The notes beneath the pieces were generated by a model that saw only the letters and a list, made by a program, of their open reading frames with translations, was not told the origin of the DNA and did no database searches. The position numbers and the translations under genes were made by a program. Shown here one piece after another: positions 58,229 through 64,000 of a stretch of DNA of 64,000 nucleotides (its first letter is position 1; the number at the start of each line of letters is the position of its first letter). This DNA comes from Colletes latitarsis (lineage: Eukaryota > Arthropoda > Insecta > Hymenoptera > Colletidae), in NCBI RefSeq assembly GCF_051014445.1, contig NC_135134.1, positions 28,833,672-28,897,671 of the forward strand. The letters run 5' to 3'.

Positions 58229-61200
58229 AAAGTATGGGTCTGATGGGGGCAAATCCCAGGCGTAACCTAGACCGAGCATGAGTTATCCTCTAAAATATTG
58301 ATCGAGACCAGGATTAATCGACTGTTTCAGTGTGGTACCACATTACTACCTGATCCGAACCAGAAAAAGCCCAGGATCAGGCAAACAAGTATGAGAAATA
58401 TGCGAAAGAATGAGCCTCATGAGGGCAAATGCCAGACCTAACCCAGACCTAACATGCGATATCCATTAAAATATTGCCCGAGACTAGGTTTCATGGACTG
58501 TTTCCGTGTGGCACCACATTACTACGTGATCCAAACTAGAAAAAGCCCAGAATCTGGCCATCAAGTATGAGAAATATGCCGAAGTACGAGCCTGATGAGA
58601 GCATATCCCCAGACCTAACCTAGACCTACCCTGCGTTATCATCTAAAACATTGATCGAAACCAGGTTTAGTTGTCTGTTTCAGTGTGGTACCACATTACT
58701 ACGTGAACCAAACCAGAAAAAGCCCAGGATAAGGCAAGCAAGTATGTGAAGAATGCGAAAGTATGAGCCTGATGAGGGCAAATCCCACGCCTAACCTAGA
58801 CCTAACCTGCGTTATCATCTAAAATATTGATCGCAACCAGGTTTCATTGACTGTTTCAGTGTGGTACCACATTACTACGTGATTGAAACCAGAAATAACC
58901 CAGGATCTGTTCAAAAAGTATGTGAAGAATGCGAAAGTATGGGTCTGATGGGGGCAAATCCCAGGCGTAACCTAGACCGAGCATGAGTTATCCTCTAAAA
59001 TATTGATCGAAACCAGGTTTAATGGGCTGTTTCAGTGTGGTACCACATTACTACGAGATCCAGACCAGTGAAAGCCCAGGATCTGGCCAACAAGTATGTG
59101 AGAAATGCGAAGATATGGGCCTGATGAGGGCAGATCCGACACCTATCCCAGACCTAACTTGCGTTATCCTCTAAAATATTGATCGAGACCAGGATTAATC
59201 GACTGTTTCAGTGTGGTACCACATTACTACTTGATCCAAACCAGAAAAAACCTAGGATCTGTTCAACAAGTATGTGAAGAATGCGAAAGTATGAGCCATA
59301 TGAGGGCAAATCCCAGACCTATCCCAGACCCAACTTGCGTTATCCTCTAGAATATTGGTCGAGACCAGGGTTAGTCGACTGTTTCAGTGTGGTACCACTT
59401 TACAACGTGATCCAAACCAGCAATAACCCAGGATCTGTTCAACAAGTATGTGAAGAATGCGAAAGTATGGGTCTGATGAAGGCAAATCCCAGGCCTATCC
59501 CAGACCCAACTTGCGTTATCCTCTAAAATATTGGTCGAGACCAGGGTTAGTCGACTGTTTCAGTGTGGTGCCACTTTACTATGTGATCCAAACCAGAAAT
59601 AACCCAGGATCTGTTGAACAAGTATGTGAAGAATGCGATAGTATGAGTCTGATGAGGGCAAGTCCCAGGCCTAAACTAGACCTAACATGAGTTATCATCT
59701 AGAACATTGATCGAAACCAGGTTTAATCGACTGATTCAGTGTAGTACCACATTAGCACGTGATCCAAACGAGAAAAAGCCCAGGATCTGGCCAACGAGTA
59801 TGCGAAAAATGCAAAAGTATGACCCAGATGATGGCAAATCCCAGACCTATCCCAGACCCAACTTGATTAATCCTCTAAAATATTGGTCGAGACCAGGGTT
59901 AGTCGACTGTTTCAGTGTGGTACCACTATACTACGTGATCCAAACCAGAAATAACCCAGGATCTGTTCAACAAGTATGTGAAGAATGCGAAAGTATGAGA
60001 TAGATGGTGGCAAATCCTAGACCTAACCCAGACCAAACATGCGTTATCATCTAAAATATTGATCGAACCCAGGTTTCATGGACTGTTTCAGTGAGATACC
60101 ACATTACTACGTGATCCAAACCAGAAAAAACCCAGGATCTGTTCAACAAGTATGTGAAGAATGCGAAAGTATGGGTCTGATGAAGGCAAATCCCAGGCCT
60201 ATCCCAGACCCAACTTGCGTTATCCTCTAAAATATTGGTCGAGACCAGGGTTAGTCGACTGTTTCAGTGTGGTGCCACTTTACTATGTGATCCAAACCAG
60301 AAACAACCCAGGATCTGTTGAACAAGTATGTGAAGAATGCGATAGTATGGGTCTGATGGGGGCAAATCCCAAGCCTAACCTAGACCGAGCATGAGTTTTC
60401 CTCTAAACTATTGATCGAAACCAGGTTTAATGTACTGTTTCAGTGTGGTACCACATTACTACGTGATCCAAACCAGAAAAAGCCCAGAATCTGGCCATCA
60501 AGTATGAGAAATTTGCGGAAGTACGAGCCTGACGAGAGCAAATCCCCAGACCAAACCTAGACCTAACATGCGTTATCCTCTAAAATATTTTTCGAGACCA
60601 GGATTAATCGACTGTTTCAGTGTGGTACCACTTTACTACGTGATCCAAACCAGATATTACCCAGGATCTGTTCAACAAGTATCTGAAGAATGCGAAAGTA
60701 TGTGTCTGTTGAGGGCAAATCCTAGACCTAACCCAGACCTAACATGCGTTATCATCAAAAATATTGATCGAAACCAGGTTTAATCGACTGTTTCAGAGTG
60801 GTACCACATTACTAAGTGATCCAAGCCAGTAAAATCCAAGGATCTGCCCAACAAGCATGAGAAATATGCGAAAGTTTGAGTCTGATGAGGGCAAATCCCG
60901 GGCCTAACCTAGACCATAACATGCGTTATCCTCTAAAGTATTGATCGAAACCAGGTTTCGTGGACTGTTTCAGTGTGGTACCACAGTACTACGTGATCCA
61001 AACCAGAAAAAACCCAGGATCTGTTCAACAAGTATGAGGAATATGCGAAAGTACGAGTCTCATGAGGGCAAATACCAGGCCTGACCTAGACCTAACATGG
61101 TGTAACGTCTAAAATATTGGTCGTATCCAGGTTTAATTAACTGTTTCAGTGTGGTACCATTACTACGTGATCCAATCCAGAAAAATCCAAGGATTTGCCC

Positions 61201-64000
61201 AACAAGTATGAGAAATATACGAAAGTTTAAGTCTGATGAGGGCAAATCCCAGGCCTAACCTAGACCTAACATGCGTTATCCTCTAAAATATTGGTCGTAT
61301 CCAGGTTTAATTAACTCTTTCAGTGTGATACCACATTACTACGTGATCCAAACCAGAGAAAACCCAGGGTCAGTTCAACAAGTATGTGAAGAATGCGAAA
61401 GTATGGGTCTGATGATGGCCAATCCCAGGCCTAACCTAGACCTAACATGAGTTATCCTCGAAAATATTGGTCGAAACCACGTTTAATGGACTGTTTCAGT
61501 GTAGTACCACATTACTACGTGATCCAGACCAGTGAAAGCCCAGGATCTGGCCAACGAGTATGTGAGAAATGCGAAGGTATGAGCCTGATGAGGGCAGATC
61601 CAACACCTATGCCAGACCTAACTTGCGTTATCCTCTAAAATATTGATCGAGATCAGGATTAATCGACTGTTTCAGTGTGGTAGCACTCTACTACGTGATC
61701 CAAACCTGAAAAAGGCCCAGGATCTGGCCAACAAGTATGAGAAATATGCGAAAGTATGAGCCTGATGAGGGAAAATCCTGGACCTAACCCATACCTAACA
61801 TGGGTTATCCTCTAAAATATTGATCGGGACCAGGTATAATTGACTGTTTCAGTGTGGTACCACATTACTACAAGATCCAAACCAGAAATAACACAGGATC
61901 TGTTCAACAGGTATATGGAGAATGCGATATTATGAGTCTGATGAGGGCAAATCCTAAGCCTAACCTAGACCTAACCTGCGTCATCCACTAAAATATTGAT
62001 CGAAACCAGGTTTAATGGACTGTTTCAGTGTAGTACCACATTACTACGAGATCCAGACCAGTGAAAGCCCAGGATCTGGCCAACAAGTATGTGAGAAATG
62101 CGAAGATATGGGCCTGATGAGGGCAGATCCGACACCTATCCCAGACCTAACTTGCGTTATCCTCTAAAATATTGATCGAGACCAGGATTAATCGACTGAT
62201 TCAGTGTGGTACCACATTACTACCCGATCCAAACCAGAAAAAACCTAGGATCTGTTCAACAAGTATGTGAAGAATGCGAAAGTATGAGCCATATGAGGGC
62301 AAATCCCAGACCTATCCCAGACCCAACTTGCGTTATCCTCTAAAATATTGGTCGAGACCAGGGTTAGTCGACTGTTTCAGTGTGGTACCACTTTACTACG
62401 TGATCCAAACCAGCAATAACCCAGGATCTGTTCAACAAGTATGTGAAGAATGCGAAAGTATGGGTCTGATGAGGGCAAATCCCAGGCCTATCCCAGACCT
62501 AACTTGCGTTATCCCCTAAAATATTGGTCGAGACCAGGGTTAGTCGACTGTTTCAGTGTGGTACCACATTACTACGTGATCCAAACCAGGAAAAACCCAG
62601 GATCTGTTCAACAAGTATGTGAAGAATGCGATAGTATGAGACAGATGGTGGCAAATCCTAGACCTAACCCAGACCAAACATGCGTTATCATCTAAAATAT
62701 TGATCGAACCCAGGTTTCATGGACTGTTTCAGTGTGATACCACATTACTACGTGATCCAAACCAGAACAAACGCAGGATCTGTTCAACAAGTATGTGAAG
62801 AATGCGATAGTATGAATCAGATGTGGGCAAATCCCAGGCCTAACCCAGACCTAACCTGCGTCATTATCTAAAATATTGATCGAAACCAGGTTTAATTGAC
62901 TGTTTCAGTGTGGTATCACATTACGACGTGATCCAAACCAGAAAAAACTCAGGATCTGTTCAACGAGTATGCGAAAAATGCGAAAGTATGAGCCAGATGA
63001 GGTCAAATCCTAGACCTAACCCAGACCTACCATGCGTTACCCGCAAAAATATTGATCGAAACCAGGTTTAATCGACTGTTTCAGTGTGGTACCACATTAC
63101 TACGTGATCCAAACAGGAAAAAAACCCAGGATCTGTTCAACAAGTATGTGAAGAATGCGAAAGTATGAGGCTGATGGGGGCAAATCCCAGGTCTAACCTA
63201 CACCTAACCTGCGTTATCATCTAAAATATTGATCGCAACCTGGTTTCATTGACTGTTTCAGTGTGGTACCACATTACTACGTGATCCAAACCAGAAAAAA
63301 CCCAGCATCTGTTCAACAAGTATGAGAAATATGCGAAAGTACGAGTCTCATGAGGGCAAATACCAGGCCTAACCTAGACCTATCATGGTGTAACGTCTAA
63401 AATATTGGTCGTATCAAGGTTTAATTAACTGTTTCAGTGTGGAACCACATTAATACGTGATCCGATCCAGAAAAATCCAAGGATTTGCCCAACAAGTATG
63501 AGAAATATGCGAAAGTTTGAGTCTGATGAGGGCAAATGCCAGGCCTAACCTAGACCTAACATGCGTTATCATCTAAAATATTGATCGAAACCAGGTTTAA
63601 TTAACTGTTTCAGTGTGGTACCACATTACTACGTGATCCAATCCAGAAAAATCCAAGGATCTGCCCAACAGGTATGAGAAATATGCGAAAGTTTGAGTCT
63701 GATGAGGGCAAATTCCAGGCCTAACCTAGAACTAACATGCGTTATCCGCTAAAATGTTGATCGTGACCAGGTTTAATCGACTGTTTCTGTGTGGTACCAC
63801 ATTACTACCTGATCCAAACCAGAGATAACCCAGGATCAGTTCAACAAGTATGTGAAGAATGCGAAAGTATGGGTCTGATGAGGGCAAATCCCAGGCCTAA
63901 CGTAGTCCTAACATGAGTTATCCTCTAAAATATTGATCGAAACCAGGTTTAATGGACTGTTTCAGTGTAGTACCACATTACTACGTGATCCAAACCAGAA

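Larger units (their letters stand above)
31806..64000. repeat. Satellite array, right segment (~176-bp monomers, about 183 copies) with higher-order structure
   Basis: 32.2 kb of the same satellite, same orientation, running off the window edge. Monomers here are more homogeneous in subtype than in the left segment and are organised into multi-monomer duplications. A diagnostic monomer with GCCATCAAGTATGAG and GAGAGCAAAT(or GAGAGCATAT)CCCC begins at 39193, 42361, 45706, 49579, 53101, 55390, 58557 and 60494. The intervals are close to 18, 19, 22, 20, 13, 18 and 11 monomers. I see no gene, RNA gene or other transposon in this stretch. Short open frames of 60-110 codons are by-products of the repeat. 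Confidence 0.97.

Noticed and set aside
1..64000. Recurrent 60-110 codon open frames in the satellite with similar peptides
   Set aside because: They repeat because the satellite repeats. The 176-bp monomer is not a multiple of three, so the frame shifts at each unit and stops intervene. There is no gene-like context.
1..64000. Canonical CENP-B box in the satellite
   Set aside because: I saw no match to the TTCG....A..CGGG pattern in the monomers. The two-state box is a different sequence.

Overview
The window is eukaryotic, non-genic, repetitive DNA. About 52 kb of the 64 kb is one uninterrupted satellite array with a monomer of about 176 bp, roughly 296 monomers, all in one orientation. 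Two full-length, same-orientation non-LTR retrotransposons (LINEs) of about 6.0 kb interrupt it. No host gene, tRNA or rRNA was recognised. The LINEs look like the R1 clade: a gag-like ORF1 with three zinc knuckles, an ORF2 with an N-terminal APE-type endonuclease, a reverse transcriptase and a C-terminal CCHC motif, and a UAAUG junction. As far as I know R1-clade elements are essentially an arthropod group, so I infer an arthropod, probably insect, genome, and a heterochromatic or centromeric/pericentromeric location. Neither inference can be proved from this sequence alone.

Layout. 1-17015: satellite, the most heterogeneous part, with local dimer, hexamer and heptamer higher-order repeats and a monomer class not seen right of about 13.2 kb. 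17016-23008: LINE copy 1 (5'UTR, two upstream ORFs, ORF1, ORF2, hairpin-packed 3'UTR, 33 A), flanked by a 12-14 bp target-site duplication. 23009-25815: about 16 satellite monomers. 25816-31805: LINE copy 2, about 99% identical, with both ORFs open, 30 A and a different 13-15 bp target-site duplication. 31806-64000: about 183 satellite monomers, with recent higher-order duplications of 6 to 22 monomers, most obvious from 39 kb onward.

How it fits together. Each element encodes what target-primed reverse transcription needs: ORF1 as RNA-binding protein, the ORF2 endonuclease to nick the target, and the ORF2 RT to copy from the nick. ORF2 is probably made by termination-reinitiation at the overlapping stop/start. 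The two insertions have different target-site duplications, so they are independent events, yet both sit in the same 20-bp part of the monomer next to the same A-rich/GTATG motif, which occurs twice per monomer. This suggests a lineage that targets the satellite. The most unusual feature is the number of long, near-perfect, short-loop inverted repeats in the UTRs and both ORFs, one of them lying exactly over the catalytic RT motif A.
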